A stretch of 64,000 bases of DNA from Flammeovirga pectinis (GTDB lineage Bacteria > Bacteroidota > Bacteroidia > Cytophagales > Flammeovirgaceae): positions 2,542,001 to 2,606,000 of the forward strand of contig NZ_CP034562.1 in assembly GCF_003970675.1 (NCBI RefSeq), written 5' to 3'. The position numbers were made by a program, and so were the translations under genes. Below the pieces are notes generated by a model. That model saw nothing but the letters and a program-made list of their open reading frames with translations. It did not search any database and was not told where the DNA came from. Shown one piece after another: positions 62,949 to 64,000 of the stretch; position 1 is the first letter of the stretch; each line of letters starts with the position of its first letter.

Positions 62949-63362
62949 TTAAGGATGTGAAAACACCCAATGTGACCCATCTTCAAAATATTCTCGTTTC
63001 CAAATTGGGACTGTATCTTTTAAGGTATCAATAGCATATTGACATCCCTCAAAACTAGCTTTCCTATGGGGTGTAGATACAGCAATTACTACAGCAGTTT
63101 CTCCAACAAGGCAATCTCCTACCGCATGAACGATACTAACTTTATCCGCCTTGTATCTTTCTTTTACAGTATCCGCAATTTTACTCAATTCACTAATTGC
63201 CATCGGAGTGTAAGCTTCAAAAAATAATTTAGTTACTTTTTTACCAACTAAATTATCTCTTACTGTGCCGATAAATATATCTACAGCACCACAATAATCA
63301 GATTTTACACTATCAATAATATCTGATATATTAATATCCTTTTGTTCTTTTAACTCAATCAT
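62949..63362 (-). CDS. moaE: Molybdopterin synthase catalytic subunit MoaE
   Basis: A 137-residue subunit that transfers sulfur to cPMP. Motifs: GAVDIFIGTVRDNLVGKKV, LFFEAYTPMAISEL, HAVGDCLVGETAVVIAVSTP and IWKREYFEDGSHWV with the catalytic lysine. It is 33 bases downstream of moaD in one operon, and is convergent with the nitrate reductase operon that depends on the cofactor. Confidence 0.94.
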   Translation of the reverse strand: MIELKEQKDINISDIIDSVKSDYCGAVDIFIGTVRDNLVGKKVTKLFFEAYTPMAISELSKIADTVKERYKADKVSIVHAVGDCLVGETAVVIAVSTPHRKASFEGCQYAIDTLKDTVPIWKREYFEDGSHWVFSHP

Positions 63363-63395
63363 GAATTAATTATTTAATCTTAATACATCAAAAAA

Positions 63396-63635
63396 TCATC
63401 CCCCACTCATAGGAGGAATTAAAGCAACTTCATCTTCCTCTCTTAAAATTTCTTCACCTAAAGAGTGTTCACCGTTAACAGCTAAAGCTATAGATCTTAA
63501 TTTAGATAACTCAGGATATTCTTCTTTTAAAGATGATAGTAAATCTGCTGATGTCACCCCATCTTTTGTAAGTTTTTGCTCTAATATTGAAGATCCAATT
63601 ATATCTTTCGCTATACCAAAAAGTAAAATTTTCAT
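63396..63635 (-). CDS. moaD: Molybdopterin synthase sulfur carrier MoaD
   Basis: A 79-residue ubiquitin-like carrier ending in the required Gly-Gly (IPPMSGG), which is thiocarboxylated to donate sulfur to MoaE. I take ATG 63635 (MKILLFGIAKDIIGSS), the usual family start; a longer frame to 63650 adds MQFQA. It is the first gene of moaD-moaE. Confidence 0.92.
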   Translation of the reverse strand: MKILLFGIAKDIIGSSILEQKLTKDGVTSADLLSSLKEEYPELSKLRSIALAVNGEHSLGEEILREEDEVALIPPMSGG

Positions 63636-63692
63636 AGCTTGAAATTGCACATTAGTTTTAAGAATAAAAAGAATAACTAATACATTATAAAC

Positions 63693-63725
63693 AAAAAAAG
63701 GTATCTCCCGAAGGAAATACCTTTT
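63693..63725 (-). terminator. Terminator after nqrE
   Basis: AAAAGGTAT (63696-63704) pairs with ATACCTTTT (63717-63725), with an inner TCC-CGAA-GGA. Read on the minus strand it ends in a T-run. It lies 22 bases past the nqrE stop. Confidence 0.85.
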
Positions 63726-63746
63726 CTGTATTATCTCTTAAAAAGA

Positions 63747-64000
63747 TTATAAAGAAATACCCATGAATGACATAAATGCCAAGCCCATCAAACCAGTGAT
63801 GATAAATGTGATACCTAAACCTTTTAATGGAGCAGGAACGTTAGAATACTTCATTTTCTCACGGATAGCCGCAAGTGCGATGATAGCAAGTAACCAACCT
63901 AAACCAGAAGAGAATCCATATACTGTAGATTCAACAATAGTGTAATCTCTTGGAACCATAAAGAATGCAGCACCCAAAATTGAGCAGTTTACCGCAATCA
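63747..64000 (-). CDS. nqrE: Na+-translocating NADH:quinone reductase subunit E (partial)
   Basis: The C-terminal 83 or so codons of NqrE; the N-terminus lies beyond the right edge. The visible part has [19 protein letters not shown], with the membrane-embedded cysteine of the NqrD/NqrE family, then [20 protein letters not shown] and a final membrane helix [17 protein letters not shown]. NqrE helps bind the intramembrane iron centre in the sodium pump. It would be the second last gene in the usual nqrABCDEF order, but a terminator follows here, so nqrF, if present, is not directly downstream. Confidence 0.93.
   Translation of the reverse strand, partial: IAVNCSILGAAFFMVPRDYTIVESTVYGFSSGLGWLLAIIALAAIREKMKYSNVPAPLKGLGITFIITGLMGLAFMSFMGISL

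Noticed and set aside
1-64000. CRISPR arrays, tRNA or rRNA genes, insertion sequences
   Set aside because: Reading through the intergenic spaces I found no regularly spaced repeats, no cloverleaf with a GGTTCGAATCC-type arm, no rRNA segments and no transposase.

Overview
The window is AT-rich DNA from a member of the Bacteroidota, most likely a Cytophagales/Flammeovirga-like marine bacterium. The evidence is a CarboxypepD_reg TonB-dependent receptor, lipoproteins with Bacteroidota-type CGDDD or CTQED ends, promoters of the TTG-N19-TAnnTTTG kind, a SerB-SerA fusion, a Bacteroidota-type topoisomerase IV A subunit, and the usual lack of Shine-Dalgarno sites. The genus is inference. I found no rRNA, tRNA, CRISPR array, insertion sequence or prophage. 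Many genes end in clear hairpin terminators.

Layout. 1-7.7 kb: housekeeping genes (acyl-CoA-binding protein, DUF2147, fused SerB-SerA, YjbR-like protein), a TonB receptor, and a SAM riboswitch ahead of metX. 7.7-19.6 kb: a signalling block made of CheR, a receiver-less CheB, a membrane GAF protein, an 1161-residue Cache/HAMP/GAF/PAS/PP2C phosphatase, a SiaB-like kinase, a SiaC-like phosphoprotein, a TerB/ABCG transporter and two secreted proteins. It looks like a Sia partner-switching module with no SiaD diguanylate cyclase. 19.7-27 kb: pheA, then a beta-propeller protein, a TPR/PD40/OmpA-like protein, YfiR and a CHASE8 hybrid kinase. This resembles YfiBNR with a kinase in place of the cyclase. 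27-42.9 kb: aroQ, HMG-CoA reductase, parC, cysCDN, a phage-like protein, a TPR kinase, gmhA, mscS, a 55-residue Cys/Lys protein, nadA and nadB.

43-63.7 kb is dominated by nitrate assimilation and molybdenum cofactor genes: DUF7009, moeA, divergent moaC and a MobB-like/MobA fusion, two paralogous secreted proteins, cobA (sirohaem), nirB-nirD, a lipoprotein, a NarX/PilJ-type sensor and NarL-type regulator, a nitrate reductase fused to a NirB-like diaphorase, a sulfite-reductase-like protein ending in rubredoxin, and moaD-moaE. The cobA/nirB and nitrate reductase control regions share TACGTA palindromes, some one helical turn apart, and one nearly identical 27-bp block. A regulon run by the neighbouring two-component pair is the simplest reading. 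No nitrate transporter is in the window. The right edge cuts into nqrE.

Most promising leads: the SiaD-less Sia module joined to CheB/CheR and an ABC transporter, the Yfi-like operon with kinase output, and the haem-less reductase-rubredoxin protein behind nitrate reductase.
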